A stretch of 64,000 nucleotides of DNA from Streptomyces griseicoloratus (GTDB taxonomy: Bacteria > Actinomycetota > Actinomycetes > Streptomycetales > Streptomycetaceae): positions 62,001 to 126,000 of the forward strand of contig NZ_JACVQF010000234.1 of the NCBI RefSeq assembly GCF_014534645.1, written 5' to 3'. This document shows, piece by piece, positions 28,775 to 37,354 of the stretch. The notes under the pieces were generated by a model. The model made no database searches. It was not told the DNA's origin and saw nothing but the letters and a program-made list of their open reading frames with translations. Both the position numbers and the translations under genes were made by a program. Positions within the stretch are counted from its first letter, which is position 1, and each line of letters starts with the position of its first letter.

Positions 28775-29594
28775 GGTTGCAGCCCTCCATCGCGGATCGG
28801 ATCATGTCGAGTGACATGACTGTGGGCAGGGCGTCCGCCCGCAGCTGATCGTAAATCAACGAGAAGCGCCTCACCTCGCCCGGATCCTCGATGAGTTGGC
28901 CGTAGTGCGCACCTTCCGTGTAGGCGACCTCCGAACCGTCCGGCAGCGTAAGTACGGTCAGAGACCCGCCCATCGCGTCGTGCTCACCTTGGTCGAACGG
29001 CAGCACCTGCACCTTGATGTGACGCTCCGCTGCCGCATCCATCAGCCGCTCCAACTGTGCGCGTATGACGTCGCGTCCGCCGATGGGCCGCTTGAGAACC
29101 GCCTCGTCGAGCACCACCCACAGCTCGGGCCGGCCGGGTGAGTCGAGCCGTTGCTGCCGCCCCATGCGGGCGCTGACCCGTTCCTCCAACTGCTCATCAC
29201 TGTTGAGCGTCAGGCCGACCCTCAGCACGGCCCGCGCGTACTCCTCGGTCTGCAGGAGACCGGGCACCAGATGCGCCGCGTACTCACGGATGGACACCGC
29301 CCGCTCCGAGTAGCCGATGAACGCGCGTGACCAGTCGGGGAACGCCTCCCGGTACACGTACGGCCACAGTTCGACCAGCAGATTGTCGGCGCCGAGGACC
29401 GAGTCGAGCGCCCGCGCCAGTTCCAGCGTCGGCTTCGCTCCGGAAGCCCGCTCGATCTGGGTGATCCGGGAGCTCACCACATGTGTCTTCTCGCCGAGTT
29501 CGGCCTGGGTCAGCCCGGCCGCCGTACGGAGTCTGCGCACTCGCGCGCCGAAGAGCGCGGCCATCGACTCACGGGGGTCAATTTCCTTGGTCAA
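28650..29594 (-). CDS. XRE-family regulator, Scr1/DUF5753 type, with out-of-frame 3' extension
   Basis: 314 aa. The HTH is MAALFGARVRRLRTAAGLTQ to VVSSRITQIERASGAKPTLE. The DUF5753 domain has YSERAVSIREYAAHLVPGLLQTEEYARAVL, ERVSARMGRQQRLD and HIKVQVLPFDQGEHDAMGG. I take the TTG at 29594 (GGAA upstream); ATG 29564 is the alternative. The domain should end near SLDMIRSAMEG, but the frame continues about 41 Arg/Gln-rich residues into the DUF397 gene, a 125-nt overlap. This may reflect loss of the original stop by a small indel. Its partner is the DUF397 gene and it is divergent from an HATPase gene. Confidence 0.82.
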   Translation of the reverse strand: MTKEIDPRESMAALFGARVRRLRTAAGLTQAELGEKTHVVSSRITQIERASGAKPTLELARALDSVLGADNLLVELWPYVYREAFPDWSRAFIGYSERAVSIREYAAHLVPGLLQTEEYARAVLRVGLTLNSDEQLEERVSARMGRQQRLDSPGRPELWVVLDEAVLKRPIGGRDVIRAQLERLMDAAAERHIKVQVLPFDQGEHDAMGGSLTVLTLPDGSEVAYTEGAHYGQLIEDPGEVRRFSLIYDQLRADALPTVMSLDMIRSAMEGCNRGANVPSRSERRRLAQEQLQQSGGRQLRRGGRRSPRHRPRP

Positions 29595-29743
29595 TAGGTC
29601 ACTTCCGTTCCTTACGGGCTGAAAGGTAAGGCTGCACCGCCTTCCGAGCGTAGGCCCGCAGGACGACTCTTGAGTACGGAACGTGACGACTCGCGCACAA
29701 AGCGGGACGTGCCAGGAACCGGCCGGACAAGGACGAACGAGCT

Positions 29744-30226
29744 GTGCTGACAGGAACGACGACCACATCGAACGACCGCCCGCGACTCACGGCACAGTTC
29801 GCCTCCTCACCCAGAGGCGCACGGCTGGCCCGGCACGTCGCCGTGCGGCACATGGAGGAATGGGGCTACCCGCCGGCCTCGGACGCGTCGTCCACGGTCG
29901 CGCTCGTGGTCGGGGAACTGGCGGCGAACGCCGTACGGCACGGCCGGGTCGGGGGACACGACTTCGGCCTCGCGCTGGAGCTCGACGCGTCGGCGGGCCT
30001 GATCCGCATCGAGGTGGCGGACGCCGCAGCCGAGAAACGGCTGCCTGTGGCCGCACCTTCATCGATCCCGGAGGGTGAGTCGGGCAGGGGCCTGCTCCTG
30101 GTGGACACCCTGGCGGAACGCTGGGGGACGGCGCCCCGCAGCCCCGTGGGCAAAACGGTCTGGGCGGAGCTGAAGGCAGGGCCGGCAGGACCGGGGACGA
30201 GCCGGATCAGCCCTCCGGCTCACTGA
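29744..30226 (+). CDS. ATP-binding protein, RsbW/anti-sigma-like HATPase
   Basis: 160 aa single HATPase_c domain. N-box VALVVGELAANAVRHGRV, G1-like DAAAEKRLPVAAP (degenerate) and G2-like EGESGRGLLLVDTLAERWG, ending GKTVWAEL. Start GTG at 29744. Proteins of this type accompany XRE/DUF397 pairs in whiJ/abaA-like clusters of Streptomyces; the divergent arrangement here fits that. They may act as anti-sigma kinases, though no cognate antagonist is nearby. The 3' end overlaps the convergent VOC gene by 20 nt. Confidence 0.85.
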   Translation: MLTGTTTTSNDRPRLTAQFASSPRGARLARHVAVRHMEEWGYPPASDASSTVALVVGELAANAVRHGRVGGHDFGLALELDASAGLIRIEVADAAAEKRLPVAAPSSIPEGESGRGLLLVDTLAERWGTAPRSPVGKTVWAELKAGPAGPGTSRISPPAH

Positions 30227-30620
30227 TGTTGACCATCCAGGGGATGCCGAACCGGTCGGTGCACATGCCGAACACATCGCCCCACATCTGCTTCTCCAGC
30301 GGGACGGCCACCGACCCCCCGGCGGACAGCTTCTCCCAGTAGCCGCGCAGCTCGGCATCGTCGTCCCCGCTCAGGCTCACGGAGAAGTTGTTGCCGGTGG
30401 TGTGCTCCATACCGGGCGGGGAGTCGGCCCCCATCAGGGTGAAGCCGCTCGGCGTCTCGAGCATGCCGTGCATGATCTTGTCAGCCTCCGGAGCATCCGG
30501 CCGCCCGGCATCACCGTAGGTGCTGAGGCTCAGCGTGCCACCGAAGACCTCCTTGTAGAACTCCATCGCCTGCCGGGCGTCACCACCGAAGCTGATGTAG
30601 GGGTTGAGCCGCGATGCCAT
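30207..30620 (-). CDS. VOC family protein (PhnB/3-demethylubiquinone-type glyoxalase fold)
   Basis: 137 aa. It opens MASRLNPYISFGGDARQAMEFYKEVFGGTL, followed by IMHGMLETPSGFTLMGADSP, WEKLSAGGSVAVPLEKQMWGDVFGMCTDRFG and WMVNI, the PhnB-like pattern with one VOC fold. Reaction is unknown. Strong GGGAGG lies 7 nt before the ATG at 30620. Its stop lies inside the end of the HATPase gene, giving a 20-bp tail-to-tail overlap, so the two transcripts are antisense there. Confidence 0.87.
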   Translation of the reverse strand: MASRLNPYISFGGDARQAMEFYKEVFGGTLSLSTYGDAGRPDAPEADKIMHGMLETPSGFTLMGADSPPGMEHTTGNNFSVSLSGDDDAELRGYWEKLSAGGSVAVPLEKQMWGDVFGMCTDRFGIPWMVNISEPEG

Positions 30621-30852
30621 GAGTCCTCCCTGGAGGCGGAAAAGGCCGACTATGCGGGAGATTAGTCCGGACCACCGGCCGCGGCACCCCGGAGAGGGCC
30701 ACTTGTGGTGATACCGCCAGCGGTCCTGGGCCCGGGCAGGGCGTTTCCCGGGTGATTGCCGGTCACGTGCGAGGAACACCATGTCCCTTGCGGTATTGGA
30801 CAGTTGACTGTTCGCAGCCAGTCGGCACCGTACGCGACAGGAGGTAGTCAGC

Positions 30853-31830
30853 GTGACCATCGGGGGACAGGATCCGTACCGCCCGGGATGGCGACCGAAC
30901 GCAGGTCCGCAACCGCCGCTCCCGCCCAGGCCGCCGCAGCCCTATGCGGGTTTGTCCCTGTGGCAGATGCTGCGTCAGGACGAGTGGCCATCGCTGAGAG
31001 AGCTGCTGGAACACGCGCTCCGCGGTCGCAGGGCCCACATTGGCGGACTGCTTCTCCTTCTCGCTTGCTTCTGGCAGACCGTGCTCGGGTTCGTGCTGTT
31101 CTATCCGCTGGTCCGGTCGGCCCGGCACAAGGCCCGGGAGCTCTTTCCCGTAAACAGCCGTCGCCGAATCAGGGACCCGGAGATCGAGCGCATCCAGAAG
31201 GGCAGGGCATGGAGCGCTGCCATCTCATCCTTCCTGATCCTGGCGGCGTACGGAACAGCGGAGGACTGGCAGCAAGCACAGGAGCAATTCGGGCTACGGC
31301 TGCTCATCACGCCGTGGCTGCTGCTTCTGAGCGCCCCCGCGGTGGTCGGACTGCTCTTCCGCCTCGCGTCACCGGCGAACAAGGCGGCGATGCGGGCTGG
31401 CCTGCGTCGTGCCGTGCGCTCGGTCCTCTGGTACTTCGGCGCCATCGGGTTCGCGGCGATCCTGATGTGGCCGTTGACCCTGCTGATGGGGTCTTTCGAG
31501 GAGGGTACGGAGCAGGTTCCCCATCTGTTGCTCGCGATTGTGCTGATGCTGGCGATGCTGTGGGGCCTGCTCTTCCTGGCGTTCTCCTCGCGGACAGCGG
31601 TCCGTACCGCGTTCAGCACAGCCGACATGCACGACATGGTGCCGGCGGTCCTCACCTGCGCCTTGGTGTGGGAGTTCGCGGCCATCAGTCTGCTGGTCGG
31701 CGGACTGCCGCCCGGCCCACCCCTCATTCAGGTCTGCGCTTTGATCGGGGGACCGGTATCGGTGTCGGCTGTGGCCTGGTGGGAGATCTCCCGGCTCCGT
31801 ACCCTGCACGGCGTGACCTTGCGAGCCTGA
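30853..31830 (+). CDS. Multi-pass membrane protein of unknown function
   Basis: 325 aa. A Pro-rich cytoplasmic N-terminus (PQPPLPPRPPQPYAGLSLWQ) precedes about six hydrophobic helices, including GGLLLLLACFWQTVLGFVLFYPLV, FGLRLLITPWLLLLSAPAVVGLLF, WYFGAIGFAAILMWPLTLLM and LLLAIVLMLAMLWGLLFLAFS. I do not recognise the family. GTG at 30853 has GGAGG about 10 nt upstream. Third-position GC is visibly lower than in the neighbours, hinting at acquisition. It sits between the VOC gene and tRNA-Pro. Confidence 0.78.
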   Translation: MTIGGQDPYRPGWRPNAGPQPPLPPRPPQPYAGLSLWQMLRQDEWPSLRELLEHALRGRRAHIGGLLLLLACFWQTVLGFVLFYPLVRSARHKARELFPVNSRRRIRDPEIERIQKGRAWSAAISSFLILAAYGTAEDWQQAQEQFGLRLLITPWLLLLSAPAVVGLLFRLASPANKAAMRAGLRRAVRSVLWYFGAIGFAAILMWPLTLLMGSFEEGTEQVPHLLLAIVLMLAMLWGLLFLAFSSRTAVRTAFSTADMHDMVPAVLTCALVWEFAAISLLVGGLPPGPPLIQVCALIGGPVSVSAVAWWEISRLRTLHGVTLRA

Positions 31831-31924
31831 GCCGGCGCAGACCCGAGATCACACCGCGGTCGCCGAGACCATGCTGCGTGTGGCCGGGGCTCGGCGTGCG
31901 CCAAAGCGACTCCGAGAACCACTC

Positions 31925-31957
31925 AGGGGCCTGATCCGCATCGCGGATCAGGCCCCT
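31925..31957 (-). terminator. Strong hairpin downstream of tRNA-Pro
   Basis: AGGGGCCTGATCCGC-ATC-GCGGATCAGGCCCCT: a perfect 15-bp stem with a 3-nt loop. It lies 17 bp past the tRNA 3' end and about 95 bp past the membrane-protein stop on the other strand, so it may stop both transcripts. Confidence 0.75.
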
Positions 31958-31974
31958 GGCCTGGTACTTCTCTG

Positions 31975-32048
31975 TCGGGGTGGCGGGATTTGAACCCACG
32001 ACCTCTTCGTCCCGAACGAAGCGCGCTGCCAAGCTGCGCCACACCCCG
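31975..32048 (-). tRNA. tRNA-Pro (anticodon CGG)
   Basis: Full cloverleaf on the minus strand: acceptor CGGGGTG pairing with CACCCCG, anticodon stem-loop CTTCG-TTCGGGA-CGAAG giving anticodon CGG, T-arm with GGTTCAAATCC. 74 nt to the discriminator A; CCA is not encoded. It lies at the edge of a more accessory stretch, but no duplicated tRNA end (att site) was seen. Confidence 0.95.
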
Positions 32049-32118
32049 ATTGTCGCTGCTCGTCGCGGCGACGTCGTTTACTTTAGCCCACCGGGGGCCG
32101 GAGACGAAATCCGGTTTC

Positions 32119-32871
32119 TCAGCTCCGGTGGAGCGGCCTCGGGCGGGCGTGGTCCAGGGCGACGAGGAGGGCGGCCAGGGCGTAGCAGGCGAGGCCCACG
32201 AGGAGGGCGTTGCCGAGGACGCCCTTGTAGCCGTGCCGGTCGACGTCGAGGAAGGGGTAGAGGTAGCGGTCCTGGGTGCCGGGGATGAGGAGTTCGCCGC
32301 GGGCCAGGGAGAAGCCCAGGTAGGCCAGGGGGTAGAGCATCCACGCGGTGGCCTGGCGGAGGTGCAGGTGGCCCGGGGTGGTCAGCAGGAGCCAGTCCAG
32401 GGCGGCGGCGATCGGGGTCACCGTGTGGAGGATGTGGCTCGCGAGTGTGTGCCGGCCCGTTGCGGTGTCGGCGGCGCCGGGGGTGGCGAAGGGGCTCGAC
32501 GTGTCGGACGGCAGCACGTGGTGCACCAGGGCGGCGATGAGCACGTAGAGCAGGGCCGCGCCCGTCAGGCCGGCCGGCAGGGGCCGGCGGGCGGACCAGG
32601 CGCGGCGGGCCGAGAGGGCGAGGACCAGGGCCAGCAGGATGTTGCTCTGGATCGTGAAGTGGCTCAGGGCCCGGGTGGGGGAGTCGGCGAGGGCCAGTTC
32701 GATCACCACGCCTGCCGCGGCCAGCACGGCCGTCAGCAGGCGGAACCCGGCGGCCAGGGGAAGGCGTACGGGCGTGACGACGGCCGTGGCCGGGACCGGG
32801 GAGTGCAGCAGCGTGGGGCGTCCCGGAACCGCGGGGAGGTCCGGGATGTCCCTGGGTATCGGAGCTGTCAT
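32119..32871 (-). CDS. Pr6Pr family membrane protein
   Basis: 250 aa with six to seven helices. It shows the Pr6Pr/FAR-17a/AIG1-like pattern: SHFTIQSNILLALVLALSARRAW, ALVHHVLPSDTSS, HILHTVTPIAAALDWLLLTTPG, AWMLYPLAYLGFSLARGELL and YPFLDVDRHGYKGVLGNALLV. The conserved Asn/Gln and His positions resemble the catalytic pair of AIG1/androgen-inducible threonine-type hydrolases, but the bacterial members are uncharacterised. ATG at 32871 follows GGAGCTGTC-like sequence on the complement weakly. It is followed on the same strand, 70 bp on, by tRNA-Pro. Confidence 0.85.
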   Translation of the reverse strand: MTAPIPRDIPDLPAVPGRPTLLHSPVPATAVVTPVRLPLAAGFRLLTAVLAAAGVVIELALADSPTRALSHFTIQSNILLALVLALSARRAWSARRPLPAGLTGAALLYVLIAALVHHVLPSDTSSPFATPGAADTATGRHTLASHILHTVTPIAAALDWLLLTTPGHLHLRQATAWMLYPLAYLGFSLARGELLIPGTQDRYLYPFLDVDRHGYKGVLGNALLVGLACYALAALLVALDHARPRPLHRS

Positions 32872-32986
32872 GGCCTCACGCTAGGCAGACCGGACAAAAC
32901 GGGCGATATGGGTGGGCCGTGCGGGTTATCCCCGTCCCATGTCCACCGGAGGCGACCCCGCTTGCTCCCGCCCCGCCGCGCCCGGC

Positions 32987-33913
32987 CTACTCCCGCCCCA
33001 CCAGCGTCAGCAGTGTCGCCTCCGGTGGGCAGGCGAAACGTACCGGCGTGTACCGGCTCGTGCCGCAGCCCGCCGAGACGTGGAGGAAGGCCGTACGGTC
33101 CTGGGCCGTGTGGGTGGACAGGCCCTTCACGCGGTCCGTGTCCAGGTCGCAGTTGGTGACCAGGGCGCCGTAGAACGGGATGCACAGCTGGCCGCCGTGC
33201 GTGTGGCCGGCGAGGATCAGCGGGTAGCCGTCGGACGCGTACGCGTCCAGGACGCGCAGGTAGGGGGCGTGGACCACGCCCATCGAGAAGTCGGCGGCGC
33301 TCGACGGGCCGCCGGCCACCTCCTCGTACCGGTCCCGCTTGATGTGCGGGTCGTCCAGGCCGGTCAGCTCCACGGACACGCCCTCGACCTTCAGGGTGCC
33401 GCGCGTGTTGGTCAGGTTGAGCCAGCCGGCGGCGTCGAAGCCGTCGCGCAGGTCCTCCCACGGGTTGTGGACGGCGCCCACGACGGGCGGGTTGCCGTTC
33501 AGGCCGTGGCGGCCCTGGACCTTCTCGATCAGGTAGCGGCCGGGGTTGCGGAGCCTGGGGCCGTAGTAGTCGTTGGAGCCGAAGACGTAGGCGCCGGGGA
33601 ACTCCATCAGCGGGCCCAGGGCGTCCAGGACCTCCGGGACGCCTTCGGGGTCGGACAGGTTGTCGCCGGTGTTGATCACGAAGTCGGGGCGCAGACCTGC
33701 CAGCGAGCGCAGCCAGCGCTGCTTCTTGCGCTGGCCGCCGACCATGTGGATGTCGGAGACCTGGAGCACGCGCAGGGGGCGCATCCCGGAGGGCAGGACG
33801 GGGATCGTCACCCGTCGCAGGCGGAAGGAGCGGGCCTCGAAGCCCGCCGCGTAGACCAGACCGGCGGCGCCAACCGCCGCGATTCCCAGGGGGACTTTGT
33901 ATCGCGCGCGCAT
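32987..33913 (-). CDS. Membrane-associated metallophosphoesterase (YkuE/Rv3683-like)
   Basis: 308 aa calcineurin-like phosphoesterase. The N-terminal hydrophobic anchor is VPLGIAAVGAAGLVYAAGF. Metal-binding motifs are VSDIHMVGGQ, INTGDNLSD, GSNDYYGPR (Ser replaces the usual Asn-His order, as in actinobacterial homologues), and LAGHTHGGQLCIP. Family members dephosphorylate nucleotides or lipids. ATG at 33913. In M. tuberculosis the homologue (Rv3683) also lies beside ponA2; here YqeY is inserted between the two. Confidence 0.9.
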   Translation of the reverse strand: MRARYKVPLGIAAVGAAGLVYAAGFEARSFRLRRVTIPVLPSGMRPLRVLQVSDIHMVGGQRKKQRWLRSLAGLRPDFVINTGDNLSDPEGVPEVLDALGPLMEFPGAYVFGSNDYYGPRLRNPGRYLIEKVQGRHGLNGNPPVVGAVHNPWEDLRDGFDAAGWLNLTNTRGTLKVEGVSVELTGLDDPHIKRDRYEEVAGGPSSAADFSMGVVHAPYLRVLDAYASDGYPLILAGHTHGGQLCIPFYGALVTNCDLDTDRVKGLSTHTAQDRTAFLHVSAGCGTSRYTPVRFACPPEATLLTLVGRE

Positions 33914-34057
33914 GCGTCCATCGTGTCAGAAGCGGTGGACAGTGCCGACGCCACGTGCCCGCCGACGGGGCCGGTGGTGCGAGGGAGCGGCGGTCCCGCG
34001 CGCCGCGCCACGAAATCTGCAGGCGCCCCTCCTGTGACACCTGCGACAATCACTCCC

Positions 34058-34522
34058 ATGACCACGCTCAAGTCGAAGCTGCAGGATGACCTCAACGCCG
34101 CGATCAAGGAGCGCGACGAGCTCCGCTCCTCGACGCTCCGGCTGACGCTCACCGCGATCACCAAGGAAGAGGTCGCCGGGAAGGAGAAGCGCGAGCTCTC
34201 CGACGACGAGGTGCAGAAGGTGATCACCCGTGAGGCCAAGAAGCGCCGTGAGGCGGCCGAGGCCTTCGCGCAGGGCGGCCGCACCGAGCAGGCCGAGCGG
34301 GAGAAGGCGGAGGGCGAGGTGCTCGCGGCCTACCTGCCCAAGCAGCTGTCCGACGAGGAACTGGACGCGATCGTCGCCCAGGCCGTCGAGGAGGCGAAGG
34401 CCGCCGGTGCCGAGGGCCCGCGCGCCATGGGTGCCGTCATGAAGATCGTGAACCCGAAGGTGGCCGGTCAGGCCGAGGGCGGCCGGGTCGCCGCCGCGGT
34501 GAAGAAGCTGCTCGCCGGCTGA
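34058..34522 (+). CDS. GatB/YqeY domain-containing protein
   Basis: 154 aa helical protein: TTLKSKLQDDLNAAIKERDE, STLRLTLTAITKEEVAGKEK, VQKVITREAKKRREAAEAF, EVLAAYLPKQLSDEELDAIV and MGAVMKIVNPKVAGQAEGGR, full length for YqeY. YqeY resembles the tail domain of the GatB amidotransferase subunit and is thought to bind tRNA; its role is unclear. ATG at 34058, SD weak. A strong terminator follows. Confidence 0.92.
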   Translation: MTTLKSKLQDDLNAAIKERDELRSSTLRLTLTAITKEEVAGKEKRELSDDEVQKVITREAKKRREAAEAFAQGGRTEQAEREKAEGEVLAAYLPKQLSDEELDAIVAQAVEEAKAAGAEGPRAMGAVMKIVNPKVAGQAEGGRVAAAVKKLLAG

Positions 34523-34545
34523 GCCGCGGTCGCGGAGACGTCCAC

Positions 34546-34595
34546 AACGGCCGGCGGCCCCCTTCCGATCCGGGAAGGGGGCCGCCGGCCGTTTT
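34546..34595 (+). terminator. Terminator between yqeY and the PBP gene
   Basis: AACGGCCGGCGGCCCCCTTC pairs with its complement ending CCGCCGGCCGTT, a roughly 21-bp stem with a short GATCC-type loop, followed by TTTT. It lies between convergent genes and the T/A flanks suit both directions. Confidence 0.88.
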
Positions 34596-34623
34596 CGTCG
34601 TCGGTCCCGGAGGGCCGGGGGCC

Positions 34624-36894
34624 TCAGCCGCGCCGTCCTCCGTTGCCGTTCCCGCCGTTGCCCTGGCCCTGGAAGAGGTCGCCGAACGTGCCGCCGTTGC
34701 CGGTGCCGCCGTCGATCAGGCCGCCGATGAGCCCGCCCTCGCCGCCGTCGTCACCGTTGTCGCCGTCGTCCCCGCCGTCCTCGTCCCCGCGGCCCTTCTC
34801 CTTGTCCTTGTCCTTGTCCTTGTCGTCCTCCGGGATGTCGACGAGGTTGAAGGACGGGGAATCCTTGCCCGACAGGGCGCCCGTCATGGCGTCCTTCCAG
34901 ATGGGACCCGGGACCGCGCCGCCGAAGACGAGGGAGTGGGGGACGCCGCCGATCGTGATGTTCTTCATCTTGACCTGCTGGGTGGCGCTGCCGACCCAGA
35001 CGGCGCCCGACATGTTCGGCGTGTAGCCGACGAACCAGGCGTTCTTCCGCTCGTCCGTCGTACCCGTCTTACCGGCGTTGTCGCGGTCGCTGAGACCGGC
35101 CTGCTGACCCGTACCGGAGTCGACCACGCCCTGCAGCAGCGTGTTGATGCTGTCGGCGGTCTTCTCGGACATGGCCCGCGAGCACGTCGACTTCGGGACC
35201 TCCAGCGACTTCCGCTTGTTGCCGATCTTCTGCGTGATCGACTCGATGGCGATCGGCGAGCAGTACATGCCGCGGGAGGCGAAGGTCGCGTAGGCGCTCG
35301 CCATCGTCAGCGGAGAGATGCCGATCGAGCCGAGGGCGATGGAGGGGGTCTGCGGCAGCTTGTCGCCGTTGCCCTGCCGGACGTGCAGCTTGTCGGTCAT
35401 GCCGACCACGGGGCACAGACCGATCTCGGAGATCATCTGGACGAAGTAGGTGTTGACCGACTTCTCCATCGCCTCCCTCATGCGGTATGGGCCGACCTCC
35501 GACTCGTTCTCGTTCTCGACCTTCTCACCGCTCGTGTTGACCCAGGGACTGCTGTCACACGTCTGCACCGGGCTCGGGTACGGCATGTCGTACGGCGACG
35601 AGTATTCCTTCGTCGCCGGCACGCCCTGCTCCAGCGCGGCCGCGGCCACGAACGGCTTGAACGTCGAACCGGTCGGGAAACCGTAGTTGGAGCCGCCGTA
35701 GGCCGCGTCGACCGAGTAGTTGTACTCGGTCTCGTTCTTGCCGTAGCCGTACGGCTTCGACTGGCCCATGGCGACGATCTTGCCGGTGCCCGGCTCGACC
35801 AGCGTGGTCGCCGCGGCCACCGGGTCCGACTTGTAGACGTGCTTCTTGAGCGAGTCCTGCACCGACTCCTGGGCCTGCGGATCCAGGGTCGTACGGATGG
35901 TCAGGCCGCCCTGGTTCCAGATCTTCGCGCGCTCCTCCCGGGTCTTGCCGAAGACCGGGTCGCGCAGGAAGACCTTCTCCACGTACTTGCAGAAGAAGCT
36001 GGCGCCCTTGACCGCCGTGATGCAGCCGTTCTTGGGCCGGCTGACCTTCAGGTCGAGCGGGGCCGCCTTGGCCTTGTCGGCGTCCGCCTGGGAGATGTCG
36101 CCGACGTCGGCCATGCGCTGCAGCACGATGTTGCGCCGCTTGGTGGCCTCGGCCTCGTCGTTGATCGGGTCGTAGCGAGTGGGCGACTGGACGAGGCCGG
36201 CGAGGAGGGCGGACTCCTGGAGGTCGAGGTCCTTGGCGTGCTTGGAGAAGTAGCGCTGGGAGGCCGCCTCGACACCGTAGGCCTGCTGGCCGAAGAAGGT
36301 GATGTTGAGGTAGTTCTCCAGGATCTTCTTCTTGCCCAGCTCCTCCTCGACCTGGATCGCGAGCTTCAGTTCGCGGATCTTGCGGCCGAGGGTCTGCTGG
36401 GTGGCCTGGGCGACCTTCGTCGGGTCGTCGCCGGCCTCCTCGACGAAGACGTTCTTGACGTACTGCTGCGTGAGGGTGGACGCGCCCTCGGAGACGCCGC
36501 CGCTGCGTGCGTTCTTGTTGAGCGCGCGCAGTACGCCCTTCAGGTCCACCGCTCCGTGCTCGTAGAAGCGCGAGTCCTCGATGGCGACGATCGCCTTCTG
36601 CATGTAGGGCGAGATGTCCTTGAGGCCCACCACCGTGCGGTCACGGGAGTAGACCGTGGCGATGGCGCCGCCCTCGGCGTCGAGGATGGTGGTGCGCTGG
36701 CTCAGCGGGGGAGTCTTCAGGCTGACGGGCAGTTCGTCGAAACTCTCGACCGAACCCTTGGCGGCCAGCCCCAGCGCGCCCACCGCGGGCAACGCGATAC
36801 CGGCCAGGACGGCTCCCGCGAGCACACTGACACCGAGGAACTTGGCGGCCTGCTGCGTTGGCGACAGACCACCGCCCGAGCGCTTCTTTGGCAT
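34624..36894 (-). CDS. Bifunctional class A penicillin-binding protein (PonA2-like)
   Basis: 756 aa peptidoglycan glycosyltransferase/DD-transpeptidase. Order: short cytoplasmic tail, one membrane helix (about 18-45), GT51 domain with catalytic E106 in EDSRFYEHG plus GASTLTQQYVKN and NYLNITFFGQQAYGVE, then the transpeptidase with SxxK nucleophile S410 (GSTFKPF), SVN and KTGTT. The C-terminal tail is Gly/Asp/Lys low complexity (KDKDKDKEKG, then Gly/Asn repeats) and has no PASTA domain. ATG at 36894. Divergent from wblA, matching ponA2/whiB4 in M. tuberculosis. Confidence 0.94.
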   Translation of the reverse strand: MPKKRSGGGLSPTQQAAKFLGVSVLAGAVLAGIALPAVGALGLAAKGSVESFDELPVSLKTPPLSQRTTILDAEGGAIATVYSRDRTVVGLKDISPYMQKAIVAIEDSRFYEHGAVDLKGVLRALNKNARSGGVSEGASTLTQQYVKNVFVEEAGDDPTKVAQATQQTLGRKIRELKLAIQVEEELGKKKILENYLNITFFGQQAYGVEAASQRYFSKHAKDLDLQESALLAGLVQSPTRYDPINDEAEATKRRNIVLQRMADVGDISQADADKAKAAPLDLKVSRPKNGCITAVKGASFFCKYVEKVFLRDPVFGKTREERAKIWNQGGLTIRTTLDPQAQESVQDSLKKHVYKSDPVAAATTLVEPGTGKIVAMGQSKPYGYGKNETEYNYSVDAAYGGSNYGFPTGSTFKPFVAAAALEQGVPATKEYSSPYDMPYPSPVQTCDSSPWVNTSGEKVENENESEVGPYRMREAMEKSVNTYFVQMISEIGLCPVVGMTDKLHVRQGNGDKLPQTPSIALGSIGISPLTMASAYATFASRGMYCSPIAIESITQKIGNKRKSLEVPKSTCSRAMSEKTADSINTLLQGVVDSGTGQQAGLSDRDNAGKTGTTDERKNAWFVGYTPNMSGAVWVGSATQQVKMKNITIGGVPHSLVFGGAVPGPIWKDAMTGALSGKDSPSFNLVDIPEDDKDKDKDKEKGRGDEDGGDDGDNGDDGGEGGLIGGLIDGGTGNGGTFGDLFQGQGNGGNGNGGRRG

Positions 36895-37354
36895 GGAGGC
36901 AGCCTACGTTCTCATTCGCCGGACACGCGTATATGCCTTGGCCTAAGCTGCTCTCAACTGTCACAGCAGTGAGGCCACGTATCAATACGTCCGGCAACCC
37001 CGAATCGTTCCGGATCTGCTCGACTTTTTCCGATGGGGTCCCGTAAGGGGGCGCGTTGGTGCGTGCGGGCGTGTGTCACGGAGTGTGGAACGCGTGCCCG
37101 AATCCGCCTTGTGTGTCATTCGGTGTCCGTTGTGACGCAGCAGAGATGACCTCGATGCCGGGATAGTCGCGTATGTCGTCAGCTCACTCCCCCGGGTGAT
37201 CTGCCGCTTACCCATAGTCCGTTCGGGCCATTCAAGATTGGGCCCGAAGGGGGTGTTGCGCTGTGCCCACCTTCCGTAACGTCCTCAACTGGCGGCGGTG
37301 AATATGCCGCTGCCGCCGTGGGGGAGCCTCGATTCGGGAGAGGACGGCGCCGGT
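36895..37354. promoter_or_regulatory. Long divergent regulatory region between PBP and wblA
   Basis: 460 bp with no gene, less GC-rich than its surroundings. The inverted repeat TTCGGGCC-N11-GGCCCGAA lies at 37222-37248, 107 bp ahead of the wblA ATG. Developmental regulators such as BldD are reported to act at wblA, but I see no site that I can assign with confidence. Confidence 0.5.

Noticed and set aside
31975-32048. tRNA-Pro as site of an integrated element
   Set aside because: No integrase, excisionase or duplicated tRNA end is seen in the window; the accessory stretch beside it is noted as a weaker observation only.
34795-34830. Microsatellite-like CTTGTC repeat in the PBP gene
   Set aside because: It simply encodes the Lys-Asp tail (KDKDKDK) of the PBP; it is a low-complexity tail common in these proteins.
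37298-37354. N-terminal extension of WblA from GTG 37298 or ATG 37304
   Set aside because: Starting at 37355 gives the 112-aa length known for the orthologue; the extension is Pro/Gly-rich and unlike other WhiB proteins, though it cannot be excluded.
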